Source: Alentia gelatinosa
Lineage: Eukaryota > Annelida > Polychaeta > Phyllodocida > Polynoidae
NCBI GenBank assembly: GCA_950022655.1
Contig: OX465590.1
Location: forward strand, 44,413,718 to 44,477,717
DNA length: 64,000 nucleotides
Direction of reading: 5' to 3'
Shown here piece by piece: positions 45,709 through 56,529 of this stretch (position 1 is the stretch's first letter; each line of letters starts with the position of its first letter). Position numbers and translations under genes: made by a program. Below the pieces are notes generated by a model, which was not told the origin of the DNA, made no database searches, and saw nothing but the letters and a program-made list of their open reading frames with translations.

Positions 45709-45894
45709 GGTAAAGATTAACTATTTGCGTGGTAAGGATAGCTTTACACTGGGGGCATGGTCACTGGGGCCATTTCTCTGAAACATGTCCCGCCATGAAG
45801 TTTTCTGCATTTTAAGTGTATTTGGTTTACCCCACGTTCCCGGCAGCCACGGTTTGAATGCCTATGAAGCACCATGTTGTCCATCCTATTTCCC

Positions 45895-46860
45895 TAAGTT
45901 GTCTCACGTCCATCACGTTTTGTCCACGGTCCCCCAAGTTGTCCCATGTCCCTCACGTTTCGTCTACGGTTCCCTGAGTTGTCCCACGTCCCTCACGTTT
46001 CGTCTTTGGTCCTCTGACTTGTCTCGCATCCCTCACGTTTCGTCTACGGCCCCTCAAGTTGTCCCATGTCCCTCACGTTTTGTCCACGGTCCCCCAAGTT
46101 GTCCCACGTCCCTCACGTTTCGTCTTTGGTCCTCTGACTTGTCTCGCATCCCTCACGTTTCGTCCACGGCCCCTCAAGTTGTCCCACGTCCCTCACGTTT
46201 CGTCTACGGCCCCCCGAGTTGTCTCACATCCCTCACGTTTCGTCCACGGTCCCCCAAGTTGTCCCACGTCCCTCACGTTTCGTCTATGGTCCTCTGACTT
46301 GTCTCGCGTCCCTCACGTTTTGTCTACGGCCCCTCAAGTTGTCCCATGTCCCTCACGTTTTGTCCACAGTCCCCCAAGTTGTCCCACGTCCCTCACGTTT
46401 CGTCTATGGTCCTCTGACTTGTTTCGCATCCCTCACGTTTCGTCTACGGTCCCCCAAGTTGTCCCACGTCCCTCACGTTTCGTCTACGGTCCCCCGAGTT
46501 GTCCCACGTCCCTCACGTTTTGTCCACAGTCCCCCAAGTTGTCCCACGTCCCTCACGTTTCGTCTACGGTTCCCTGAGTTGTGCCACGTCTTTCACGTTT
46601 TGTTCACGGTCCCCCGAGTTGCCCCACGTCTATCACGTTTTGTCCATGGTCCCTCGAGTTGTCTCACATCCCTCACGTTTTGTCTACGGTACCCTGAGTT
46701 GCCCTACGTCCCTCACGTTTAGTCCCATGTCCCCCGAATTGTCCCACGTCCCTCACGTTTTGTCCACAGTCCCCCAAGTTGTCCCACGTCCCTCACGTTT
46801 CGTCCACGGTCCTCTGAATTGTCTCACATCCCTCACATTTTGTCCATGGTATCCTGGATA
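45895..46860 (+). repeat. 40-bp tandem array (GTCCCACGTCCCTCACGTTT)
   Basis: About 24 units of GTCCCACGTCCCTCACGTTT followed by CGTCTACGGTCCCCCAAGTT. Sub-variants (CTCTGACTTGTCTCGCATC) recur every third unit in places, giving a 120-bp higher-order period that keeps one frame open. No gene is inferred. Stray units lie at 47020-47065. Confidence 0.95.
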
Positions 46861-47069
46861 GCTAACTGTATTCGGTCCGTCCCATCAAGTCGCTTCGGCC
46901 CAGAATGATGCGGATTCACACTGCGTAACACCGTGGCTGCTATATGCTGTGAATTTTTGACAGTTTGTAATTCTGCCACGGCGTCCATGGTGATCACGGT
47001 CTGTCACGTTTGTTCATTGCATCCCAAGAGTTGTGTCACGTCCCTCACGTTTTGTCCACAGTGGTTACG

Positions 47070-47729
47070 GTCAGTCACGTTTGTCCATTCAGAATAAGAC
47101 AGAAAGTGTCGGCAACAGTTGGCATTCAACTTTAAACCGAACGCTGGTAACTACTCCAAGAGAGGTATTGAATGTCCTTATACATTATACACCTGTGCAT
47201 ATTGTTCTTATACTTTGCTCCCTATATCGTAAAGCCATGTACCATAAACTGTTGTAAGGACCAGCTCTGTATGCCAAAATTAGGCATTGAATAGCGAATG
47301 AAGGTAAGTGATTATGAAATATTTCAAGGTGTATAATAAAGGGAAAACAGACCAGGGATTTGATTTGTGAATTTTACTCGCTCACGGACTTGAAGAGATA
47401 CGCCCCTCCAGTCCATTGGCATTTGGGCAAGTATTTACTGGTCTGTGAGATTGTCAACTATTAACAGGTTAAACACCCAGTCAGTTTTCCCATTATATTT
47501 AGTCATTTTACTGCATTTTTTGTTTGGGTAGTCTAACGTCCAATTTGTTCAATTAGACTATTTTACTGCATAAAATACAATGACTTACTACAGCAGTATT
47601 TCATAAAGCGATGTTGGAGTGTCCCAAGGTTTCGACTGTATTTTACTCATCAGAAATTAGAAGCCTCAAAGACACCAAGAAGAACTTGGAACAGACTTGG
47701 TTCAGACACACTCACCATGTTTCCATGTA
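47070..47729. other. Unassigned interval
   Basis: No domain-bearing frame or repeat structure recognised. It could be the 3' part of the lectin locus (minus strand), but no exon with the expected phase was found. Confidence 0.4.
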
Positions 47730-48010
47730 TTATCCTACCCCTAATAAAAAACGCCATAGGCTTAACATGGGATTTGTTTATGTCACGGGTAGTGACATAA
47801 AGTGTTGTTTATGCCACTACTTTCTGATACTGAAAAAATATGGAAACGGGGTAGGATAAAATCTAGACGCCACTCGTTTGAGTTTGACCTTATTCATGTC
47901 ACTTATTTTGTTGGCTCCGTAATGTCACTCGTCTTTGACTCGTGAAATTATGGAGCCAATAAAATGCATGGCATAAATAAACTCAGACTCAAACTCGTGA
48001 CGTCTCTTGA
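47730..48010 (+). repeat. Palindromic element, family A copy 2, next to a splice site
   Basis: Matches 220-499 from TTATCCTACCCC to CGTCTCTTGA. Its right boundary is ten bases from the 5' splice site of the lectin exon at 48021-48220, so it occupies the intron from position +11. Confidence 0.88.
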
Positions 48011-48020
48011 TAGTACTTAC

Positions 48021-48220
48021 TTGTCTCGAATATGCAGAGGAATTTCTTATTGCCTGTGCACTTCTCGGTTTTCCACAGACCGTCTTTGAGTATGACACAG
48101 TGTTTCTCTTCGGGGTGATTGTTTTTCCAGTTTGTGTAGCTTATAGCTTTACCATTCGTCCACTTGGTGGGGTTCGCATCCCCAGGCCCCAAGTATAAGT
48201 TCAACCACACCTCTTTGTTT
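48021..48220 (-). CDS. C-type lectin-like domain, C-terminal-half exon (module 2)
   Basis: CTLD proteins are usually extracellular or cell-surface recognition proteins. This 200-base exon encodes the second half of a CTLD: NKEVWLNLYLGPG, then KWTNGKAISYTNWK, HCVILKDGLWKTEKC and KFLCIF. The three cysteines and the WxxG/YTNW pattern are those of the long-loop and final strands. The acceptor is GATCTAG before 48220 and the donor A|GTAAGT at 48020, giving phase 2 in and 1 out. The EPN/QPD position reads NHP and the WND position WKT, so canonical calcium-dependent sugar binding is doubtful (inference). The N-half partner is at 51530-51710. Confidence 0.88.
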
Positions 48221-48299
48221 CTAGATCGTGTTGGGGAAAAGAGACAAATCTATGTATTCAACAATGAGAGTTTATTCTGCTGCTGGCTAAAGAAATATG

Positions 48300-48365
48300 T
48301 GAGAAAACTAGACCGATGGCACCACAGACCGATGGCACCTGGACGGATGGCACCTCTTCGGACCT
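48300..48365 (+). repeat. GACCGATGGCACC short repeat cluster
   Basis: Three GACYGATGGCACC copies. More occur at 49373-49435 and, inverted, at 49645-49740. The function is unknown and they may be arms of a dispersed element. Confidence 0.6.
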
Positions 48366-48615
48366 ATGGGAACATATATAGGAACATCACCAAACTATCG
48401 GGGACCTCCCAATAGGTCACGATTAAGGATTAAGGCAAATCGTAGCCATTGGGAAGTATGTCGTAAACCATCGTGGTAGGTGGGGGCTGGTCTTTAGTGA
48501 ACGAGTTTGAATATTATTAAACGATAACTCTTGTACAAGGACTTGTACCTTGTACTTTCATGGGCATTGGGCTCGAAACTGAAACAACGAGCGACAACAT
48601 CATATTTGGTTCAAA

Positions 48616-48935
48616 CCTTTATCCTACCCCTAATATAAAATCCCATAGGCTTACCATTGGGTTTCCGTATGCCACGCTGACTGGCATACAGAGTTTTATA
48701 TGACACTAGTGGCATACAGCATTGTTATCACGTAATATTCCAAAATTGAGGAGATAGGGTAGGATAAAATCAAAACCTGATTCGTTTTAATCTTGTCCAT
48801 CGCATTCCACTCCTGAAGTTTTGGCTCCGGACTTCACTCGGCTTCGCCTCATGAAGTCACTTCGCCAAACTCCAGTCGTGGAATACGGTGGACAAGACTA
48901 AACCTCATCCAGTTTTACGATAGAACTGATTGGAC
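48616..48935 (+). repeat. Palindromic element, family B copy 1
   Basis: TTATCCTACCCCTAATATAA, CCCATAGGCTTACCATTGGG, GATAGGGTAGGATAAAATC and a hairpin with ATCTTGTCCATCGCATTCCA and GGAATACGGTGGACAAGAC around ACTTCACTCGGCTTCGCCTC. Same plan as families A, D and E. Confidence 0.85.
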
Positions 48936-48965
48936 CTATTAGCATTATAATCATCTACCTCATCC

Positions 48966-49110
48966 TAATTAAGCTCAGTGGCTAAGTGGTAGGGGTGTTT
49001 ACGGAAACCGTTTACCTCGAGCATGGGAGGTTAGGGTGAACAACATCAACTGACAAGCTACTTCGCATAGGGCCCGAGTGGAAGAACGGCTGTAACGCCC
49101 AACTCTGTGG
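48966..49110 (+). repeat. tRNA-like sequence, probable SINE remnant
   Basis: TTAAGCTCAGTGGCTAAGTG resembles an A box. A later GGGAGGTTAGGGTG could stand for a degenerate B box. No clean cloverleaf by eye. Confidence 0.3.
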
Positions 49111-49136
49111 TTGTGTACAAGATATTCCCTCAATTT

Positions 49137-49335
49137 ATCCTACCCCTAATATAAAACCCCATAGGCTTAACATTGCGTTTCCGTATGCCACGCTGACTGG
49201 CCTACGGAGTTTTATATGCCACTAGTGGCATACAGCATTGTTATCACGTAATATTCCAAAATCGAGGAGATAGGGTAGGATAACGAATCAGGTTTTGATG
49301 GCCAAGATTAAACCTCATCCAGTTTTACGATAATA
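49137..49335 (+). repeat. Family B copy 2, palindrome deleted
   Basis: Near-identical to 48616-48780 in the left half. The hairpin is reduced to ATCAGGTTTTGATGGCCAAG and CTCATCCAGTTTTACGATA, so most of the palindrome has been lost. Confidence 0.85.
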
Positions 49336-49369
49336 ATTGACAAATAAAAACACACAACATTTCCCCCCC

Positions 49370-49745
49370 CCCAGACCGATGGCACCACTACCTAGACTGA
49401 TGACACCAATGACTTTAATTGATGGCACCACTCTTAAAGTCGCTACCGCCTTTCAACTATATTTTATTCGGATATAGGAGAATTTATGTGATGATAAAGA
49501 AAATCATACTCGGTGCCGACAACGGCCCCTTAACAAGGTGGAATCTTTCAACATGTGGAATCTTTCAACATATGGAATCTTTAAACATTCATCAAACTTT
49601 AAACTCAAATAAACATAGTCAAGTAGTGCCCTCAAGTCCAGGTAAAAAAGATAGGTGGTGCCATCAGTCCAGGTACTTGTGCCATCAGTCCAGGTAAAGC
49701 TGAAAAGAGGTGCCATCAGTCCAGGTGCCATCGGTCCAGTTACCT
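49370..49745. repeat. Inverted clusters of the GATGGCACCA motif
   Basis: GACCGATGGCACCACT at 49375-49432 is mirrored by GTGGTGCCATCAGTCCAGG copies at 49652-49740. The interval could be a degraded fold-back element. From 49746 to 50480 nothing is assigned apart from a 60-70 bp tandem-like stretch, ACCTTGCTATGACTTAGTAG, at 50265-50440. Confidence 0.55.
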
Positions 49746-50264
49746 GGATGAAACACACTGATGTGGTTGTTTGTGCTATGTTATTTTTCATTGATGTGTA
49801 TTTTGTAATAACAGACTGTTGAAATAGGCAACGATTGACAAAAGACCAGCCAGATTTTACACTACATGTAATCACAGAATATTTATGCATCCACACTTTG
49901 TATCACTGGCCCCATAATGTTTTCTTTGAATGTGGAAAAGAAGAACTGATGTAAAAAAGAAAAAAAGATGATATCAATATAGAAGATTAAAAAAAACAAA
50001 CCTATTGAAATATGGTAGGTTTGACAAAATAACAGCCATCAGTTAGTAGAGGTGGATATCCATCGGAGCATGGTGTGACCAGACCGGAAGTAGCTTTATT
50101 TAGCTGTTAACAGGTTTATTTAAGACAAGCAATGTCGTAAAATCGAACGTAAACATGAAAATGACTAATGTCAATACAACTTCTCTTTTGATGGTGATGT
50201 TTTTATTTAGTATACATGACAGGAATATGTTATTTTCTGACTCAAAATAAATGTCTACTAAAAC

Positions 50265-50445
50265 CTTGCTATAACTTAGTAATGAATATCTACTAACACC
50301 AATGTTTACATGCACCTTGCTATGACTTAGTAGTTAATGTTTGCTAGTACCTTGCTATGCATTGGTAGTTAATGTTTGCTAGCACCTTGCTATGCCTTAG
50401 TAGTAAAGGTTTACCAGCACCTTGCTATAACTTAGTAGTACACAT
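50265..50445 (+). repeat. Short tandem repeat (CACCTTGCTATGACTTAGTAG)
   Basis: Four to five diverged units of about 52 bp, with CACCTTGCTATG and CTTAGTAGTTAATGTTTGC. Confidence 0.75.
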
Positions 50446-50483
50446 TTCACAGGTTACTTTAAGAAACTTAAGAAACTGCTTTT

Positions 50484-50801
50484 CATACCAGGGACCTGTT
50501 TCACTAGTTTTGTGACATGTCTAGATGGCGTCTAGATGGTGTGTCCGGTTTCATAAGAACTAGACATTCGACTTTGTTTTGTCCGTTCTTGCTTGCACTG
50601 TTGGTGCCACTTTTCATGTCTGTCTAACACTTTTATCATGAAACTAGTGAGTCAGGTCCATGATGTGTAAATTTGTCTAATTCCTATGTTTGGTGTCTGT
50701 CTTTTCCTAAGGGCAGCTACTTGTGTTGTCACGAAACTAGACAACCTCAATGTCTGTATGGTGTCACAGACGTGTCACGAAACTAGTGAAACAGGTCCCC
50801 G
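50484..50801. mobile_element. MITE, GGGACCTGTTTCACTAG ends, complete copy
   Basis: GGGACCTGTTTCACTAGTTT and TGTGACATGTCTAGATGG at the left; CAGACGTGTCACGAAACTAG and TGAAACAGGTCCC at the right. The interior repeats the terminal motifs at 50630-50665 (ATGAAACTAGTGAGTCAGG). The superfamily is uncertain because no clear flanking duplication is seen. Confidence 0.82.
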
Positions 50802-51104
50802 ATTTTTTCGGACACTGGTACGCCAACTTTCTCCACACCTAAATGTGAATCCCACTTAAGGTTTACAAGTCTAGTGCCCTAACGTCTGAGCTTACTCCCC
50901 AACCCCTAGCATCAGGTAGTATGTCATAGATGTTGGACCACAACTATGATAGGAGTGTTCTCCTACATTTACCAACATAACCAGTTTTATAAAGCCAATG
51001 ATAATTAGACAGAACAGTTGAAGATATATGTATATGGCTGACACCCAAGCCTCTTTATTAACCACTACTTGCTACTTTATCTACGATGGATGAATGTAAA
51101 AACA

Positions 51105-51245
51105 CAAAGGTTAATAAAGAAATTCTCAAAAAAAAAGAAGAAAAAAAAAGATGGATTTAAATCTGTACACCTGATGAAGGCAAAAACTGCACAAGCCAAA
51201 ACGTGGTCTTGAAAAGCCAAACTGAATGAATCTTTAAAGTACCAT
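51105..51245 (+). repeat. Penelope/retrozyme-like 3' piece with degenerate hammerhead-like core
   Basis: CACCTGATGAAGGC, then AAGCC and AAAACGTGGTC has the layout CUGAUGA - stem II - (G)AAAC of a hammerhead ribozyme. The G of GAAA is A here, so activity is unlikely. Such motifs are known in Penelope-like elements and retrozymes. An A-rich stretch precedes it at 51128-51150. No coding region of such an element is present. Confidence 0.35.
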
Positions 51246-51529
51246 AACAAATTTAAAAAAATAGAATCGAATGACTGGCGTTTGTTGGTTTTGTGAGAAA
51301 TTCCTTATAGAAATGTATTCAAATTGAATCAATTGATGAATTAGAAAATAGCAACATAACAGAATCTTCCAGCTACTTGCAATACTTCCAAGGAAATTGT
51401 ATTTGTAATGAAAGTAATATTAATAATAGTTGATGATAAAGAATAATTGCTAATTTCGTTGCAATTACATCGGCTCATCTCATACATACACAAAATAAAC
51501 GAGATAAATATCATTTATCGATGTCTCAC

Positions 51530-51710
51530 CCTATAACGTTAAGAACATCTGATTCCTCAGCGGAACTACTTATCCACAATAATTCGGCTCCAATTTCTTC
51601 GCATTTTAACTTTGCCCCAGTCCAATCCAGAGTTGGGTTATTGTAAAACGCGTAGCACATCTCCGAAACATGATCAAAGGTTGACGCACAGTCATTACTA
51701 TTGGGAACAT
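51530..51710 (-). CDS. C-type lectin-like domain, N-terminal-half exon (module 2)
   Basis: A 181-base exon that is easily missed because it lacks a start codon. It reads DVPNSNDCASTFDHVSEMCY, then WTGAKLKCEEIGAELLWIS and EESDVLNVIG: three cysteines, the CY.F strand, the W..A...C helix and the GA.L..I helix of a CTLD first half. Acceptor CTTCTTTTTCAG|AT at 51711 and donor GG|GTGAGA at 51529 give phase 1 in and 2 out, so it joins in frame to 48021-48220. The 46-bp satellite starts about a dozen bases upstream of the acceptor. Confidence 0.85.
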
Positions 51711-51721
51711 CTGAAAAAGAA

Positions 51722-53750
51722 GATTCATGTACCTCACATTATGTTTGTCGGAGACGAATCCTGCTGTGATTCATGTACCTCACAGGGTGTTTTTTTGTGA
51801 CAAATCCTGCTGAGATTCATGTACCTCACATTATGTTTGTCAGAGACAAATCCTGCTGAGATTCATGTACCTCACAGGGTGTTTGTCTAAGACAAATCCT
51901 GCTGAGATTCATGTACCTCACAGGGTGTTTGTCTAAGACAAATCCTGCTGAGATTCATGTGCCTCACAGGGTGTTTGTCTAAGACAAATCCTGCTGAGAT
52001 TCATGTACCTCATAGGGTGTTTGTCTGGGAGAAATCCTGCTGAGATACATGAACCTCACATGGTGTTTGTCTGAGACAGGTCCTGCCGAGATTTATATAC
52101 CTCACAGGATATTTGTCTGAGACAAATCCTGCTGAGATTCATGTACTTCACAGGGTGTTTGTTTTAGATAAATCCTGCTGGGATTCATGAACCTCACATG
52201 GTGTTTGTCTGAGATAAATCATGCTGAGATTCATATACCTCACAGGGTGTTTGTCTGAGATAAATCCTGCTGAGATTCATGTATTTCACAGGGTATTTGT
52301 CTGAGAGAATTCCTGCTGAGATTCATATACCTCACAGGGTGTTTGTCTAAGACAAATCCTGCTGAGATTCATGTACCTCACAGGGTGTTTGTCTAAGACA
52401 AATCCTGCTGAGATTCATGTACCTCACAGGGTGTTTGTCTGGGACAAATCCTGCTGAGATACATGAACCTCACATGGTGTTTGTCTGAGACAAATCCTGC
52501 TGAGATTCATGTACTTCACAGGGTGTTTGTTTTAGATAAATCCTGCTGGGATTCATGAACCTCCCATGGTGTTTGTCTGAGAGAATTCCTGCTGAGATTC
52601 ATATACCTCACAGGGTGTTTGTCTAAGACAAATCCTGCTGAGATTCATGTACCTCACATGGTGTTTGTCTAAGACAAATCCTGCTGAGATTCATGTACCT
52701 CACAGGGTGTTTGTCTGGGACAAATCCTGCTGAGATTCATGTACCTCACAGGGTGTTTGTCTGGGACAAATCCTGCTGAGATACATGAACCTCACATGGT
52801 GTTTGTCTGAGACAAATCCTGCTGAGATTCATGTACTTCACAGGGTGTTTGTTTTAGATAAATCCTGCTGGGATTCATGAACCTCACATGGTGTTTGTCT
52901 GAGAGAATTCCTGCTGAGATTCATATACCTCACAGGGTGTTTGTCTAAGACAAATCCTGCTGAGATTCATGTACCTCACAGGGTGTTTGTCTAAGACAAA
53001 TCCTGCTGAGATTCATGTACTTCACAGGGTGTTTGTCTGGGACAAATCCTGCTGAGATTCATGTACCTCACAGGGTGTTTGTCTGGGACAAATCCTGCTG
53101 AGATACATGAACCTCACATGGTGTTTGTCTGAGACGAATCCTGCCGAGATTTATATACCTCACAGGATATTTGTCTGAGACAAATCCTGCTGAGATTCAT
53201 GTACTTCACAGGGTGTTTGTCTGGGACAAATCCTGCTGAGATACATGAACCTCACATGGTGTTTGTCTGAGACGAATCCTGCCGAGATTTATATACCTCA
53301 CAGGATATTTGTCTGAGACAAATCCTGCTGAGATTCATGTACTTCACAGGGTGTTTGTTTTAGATAAATCCTGCTGGGATTCATGAACCTCACAGGGTGT
53401 TTGCCTAAAACAAATCCTGCTGAGATTCATGTACCTCACAGGGTGTTTGTCTAAGACAAATCCTGCTGAGATTCATGTACCTCACAGGGTGTTTGTCTTG
53501 GACAAATCCTGCTGAGATTCATGTACCTCACAGGGTGTTTGTCTTGGACAAATCCTGCTGAGATTCATGTACTTCACAGGGTGTTTGTTTTAGATAAATC
53601 CTGCTGGGATTCATGAACCTCACATGGTGTTTGTCTGAGACGAATCCTGCCGAGATTTATATACCTCACAGGATATTTGTCTGAGATAAATCCTGCTGGG
53701 ATTCATGAACCTCACATGGTGTTTGTCTGAGATGAAACATGCTAAGATTC
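51722..53750 (-). repeat. 46-bp satellite array, about 44 units
   Basis: Units TTCATGTACCTCACAGGGTG, TTTGTCTGAGACAAATCCTG and CTGAGA. Longer composite periods (the variants CACATGGTG, TTTTAGATAAATCC and CGAGATTTATATACC recur together) show higher-order expansion. It is the reverse complement of the array at 19104-19665. Confidence 0.96.
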
Positions 53751-53930
53751 TCTTCTGGAACACATCTCCTCATCTGAATGATAGGGTTCCATTTCTCTGG
53801 GACACGTTTTTCTCCTGCAATTGTTAGCGACAATTACCGCTGAAAAGGAACAGAATCCTATGAGATTTTGAACCCTGTGAGGTAAATGAATCCCACCTTG
53901 TGAATTCCACCTTAGCTTTATCGAAAACAG
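53751..53930 (-). mobile_element. Terminal part of the 46-bp-core element
   Basis: GAATGATAGGGTTCCATTTC, GCAATTGTTAGCGACAATTA, TGAGATTTTGAACCCTGTG and GTGAATTCCACCTTA match the end of 1645-1865. The array 51722-53750 is therefore the core of one very large copy. Its other terminus, expected near 51720, is missing. Confidence 0.85.
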
Positions 53931-54017
53931 TATATACCTAATGTTACAATATATATTATAGCTGGTTGAAGTTCAATGGTGCATTATATATTGAAAACAG
54001 GTGAATAGATAGATAAC

Positions 54018-54208
54018 CTTTTATAACGCAGAAGATCTTTTTAGCTTCTCCGCACTTCTTGGTTTCCCATTTTCTGTCCTTGACCCCAGCACAGAGGTCC
54101 GCCGGTTCATTCACCTTCCAGTCCGTGTAGGGGGAGACCGGTCCAGACTCCCACTTGTACACCTGGTCTGCCATATCGTACTTCCGTGCGAGCCAAACGT
54201 CATCGTTA
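54018..54208 (-). CDS. C-type lectin-like domain, C-terminal-half exon (module 1)
   Basis: A 191-base exon coding NDDVWLARKYDMADQVYKW, PYTDWKVNEPADLC, RKWETKKC and KKIFCVIK. It has the three expected cysteines and YTDW. The loop motif is NEPAD (an EPN-like EPA) and the WND position is WET, so calcium ligands are only partly kept. The acceptor is CCTCTGTAG before 54208; the donor G|GTTATC at 54017 is weak. Phase 2 in and 1 out, the same as 48021-48220, with about one third of residues shared by eye. It follows the N-half at 57203-57395 by a 3-kb intron. Confidence 0.87.
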
Positions 54209-54231
54209 CTACAGAGGTACCAGAAGGACAT

Positions 54232-55600
54232 TATTTTTATTATTTATTTTTTTAAAGAGCAGTTTATTTTCATTCACATTCATTGATTACAATCATAGAT
54301 AGGCGTAATACTTAAGTAGGCTCAGTCCTTACAATGGATTACATCTTCATCTGTGGCCCATTGCTCTCTTTTTTCTTTTTTTTCCTTTTTTTTGTTTGTA
54401 TATGGAATAGTGAAAAGTCTAACATTCTAGGAAACCTCACTAGCCTCTATCCTGAGGTCACCATCCTTAGCTTATTCTTCCTGGTGCACAAACTCATATG
54501 TATAAAGTTATGTTCCAATCTATAACCGATAGTTGTGGGAAAGTCTAATTGTCCTTTTACACAGATAACAGTATCAGGTATAGTCAAACGTCATCTGGGT
54601 GGAAAAACCAGAAGGAAATTGATGAGTGTTTGGTCTGTTTTCGATAGCTGAGTGAATATTTCAAATCGTTCCAAGCGAGATGGCAAATGGGGACTAAGAC
54701 CAAACACGAACATATTTTTTATTTTATCTGAAAATATTTATCTGTTTATGACCCATTGAGTAGGAAATACTACAAAAAGTTTCTAATGTTAAATGTATTG
54801 CTATGTTTACACCATCCCCCTCCCTGACAGTTCCGGCAGTGAATTTTGCCCAAATCGTAAGTGAATGTGGAACTTTGATGACATTTTTATGGCTTTTGTC
54901 TGCCTGGCCTAAAATAGGCTGTAGACTTAAGGCTTAAGGTTGATGTTAGGCTGTTCATATTCGGAGCCTCTCAGGTCGCTGACGAGTTCACATCTATGTA
55001 CGGCCATTTATATCGGTCAGGATTGTGGACCCGTTCACTTGCGATTACTTATGATGGACAGGTTGAGTTAAGGCAGCCTAAGGTTAGTTACGGCTGAATG
55101 TGGTCCTTCTCCCCTTTTTGTGCTTTGACAGCTCAATGGTTACAAAGTTACAAAGTTGGATAGAAACTGATAAACATTTACCTATTGATGGAACTATGTC
55201 TAGACGCCCAGGAGTTGTTTGCTTACTGGACCTATGACTAGAATCATCTCTTTCAATATGTCTTCCCCTTTCAAAATTAACCATGGTGTGATACCTCTAC
55301 ACCCTACTGTGGAGGTATCTTAATGTCAGAGTGACGTTAGCCCACTTAATGAGATATTGCTTGACCAACCCTAGAGCTGTATCGAAGCCTATGAGTATGT
55401 GCTACTTGTGTATTTCTGTACCAGTATGTTGTAAGCTGGCCTACATCACCTCATCTCATTATTACCTTATTTTTATTTTAAGAAACCCCTCTGTATGTAC
55501 CAGAGCATGCTTGTTTCTGGATCAAATGTGCTCTACTCACTGAATACTTTGTAAGTGATTGTTTTGTGTTATCAGAGGGACCAGGCGGCAGAACGGCCTA
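54232..55600. other. Intron or intergenic interval, unassigned
   Basis: Lies between the two halves of CTLD module 1 on the minus strand. No further CTLD half or repeat array is seen. Confidence 0.45.
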
Positions 55601-55604
55601 GGCC

Positions 55605-55668
55605 GAGCCTTGGACATCATATTTGTAATGAGTACCCTAAATAAACATGATAAAAAAAAAAAAAAAAA
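55605..55668 (+). repeat. Poly(A)-ending retrosequence 3' end
   Basis: CCTAAATAAACATGATAAAA continues into a run of about 17 A. The AATAAA signal about 14 bases before the run suggests a reverse-transcribed mRNA or LINE 3' end in an intron. The 5' limit and source are unknown; the upstream ~300 bases may belong to it. Confidence 0.55.
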
Positions 55669-56026
55669 ATGGTAGCTCCCAGACAGCATGCTCCATGTAT
55701 AAAAGTGTGCTATGCGAGGCTTCCTATCAGTGTCCGTAAGTGCATTCGTGAAGAAACACCCTCATAGTACACAGCACTGGTTTTCACGATGGTGAACAAA
55801 GTTGATATGATGCTTGTCTGCATACTTGCAACACTGATAACATCTCTTATTGAGCAGCAGGAGAACAGTGTGTAGTGCTGCAGAGGCTTGAATCATGACA
55901 TTGCAGTTTGCTGAGGGAGGAGGCACATAAGCAGGTTGGACAACTCGTCGCACTCTGGCAAGATCGCGTATTCCTATATACCTATGGCTGTACACTCTAT
56001 GCTTACACCACGTTCTGGGGGGTGGA

Positions 56027-56097
56027 GTAACTTATGGATACTACCCAAGGTTGCCGTATACTACCCAAGGTTGCCGTATACTACCCAAGGTTGACAT
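56027..56097 (+). repeat. Short 20-bp tandem repeat (TACTACCCAAGGTTGCCGTA)
   Basis: Three and a half near-identical units. Confidence 0.85.
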
Positions 56098-56289
56098 TTA
56101 GACCAATCAGATTGTCTCTTACAAAATTCATATGAAAAGCGCAGTGGGGAGTAAACATAAAGTGTCAAGTTACTCGATAAGGTTGGATCTGGCTTCAGGT
56201 TTGATGGTGGATGAGCAAATAACGCTAATTATCGTTATTAAACCACATTTAAAGGTATATAGGAATAGGGAAACCAAGTACCAGTGAAA

Positions 56290-56396
56290 GGAAGTCAAAA
56301 TTACTCGGTAAGGCTTGGAAAAATTACTGCCCGCGGCCAAGGCCTTGGGCAGTAATTTTTCCAAGCCTTACCTCGTAACTTTGACTTCCTTTCACC
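56290..56396. repeat. Palindrome (GGAAGTCAAAATTACTCGG)
   Basis: GGAAGTCAAAATTACTCGGT, AAGGCTTGGAAAAATTACTG and CCCGCGGCCAAGGCC pair with GGCAGTAATTTTTCCAAGCC and GTAACTTTGACTTCC. Almost the same palindrome is at 17262-17343. Confidence 0.88.
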
Positions 56397-56409
56397 GGAA
56401 CATAGTTTC

Positions 56410-56515
56410 CCTCTATTACTGCTCTTGGCTTCGCTTCGTGCAGTAATACACGATCTTGCCATTGTGAGATAAACAACAACACAACTAACTTTTGTTTGGT
56501 TTCTCCATAGTATTA
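56410..56515 (+). repeat. Family D right-arm fragment
   Basis: CAGTAATACACGATCTTGCC, GATAAACAACAACACAACTA and TTTGTTTGGTTTCTCC resemble the right arm at 36385-36465. Confidence 0.65.
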
Positions 56516-56529
56516 GTAGCGATCTCTGG

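Noticed and set aside
45785..46861. Overlapping 120-172 residue frames with SRFVYGPPSCPTSLTF repeats
   Set aside because: A 40-bp repeat gives the same peptide in all three frames in turn, which is an arithmetic effect of the array.
51722..53750. Possible CRISPR-like array because of regular 46-bp repeats
   Set aside because: Units are head-to-tail without unique spacers, lie inside a eukaryotic mobile element, and no cas gene is present.
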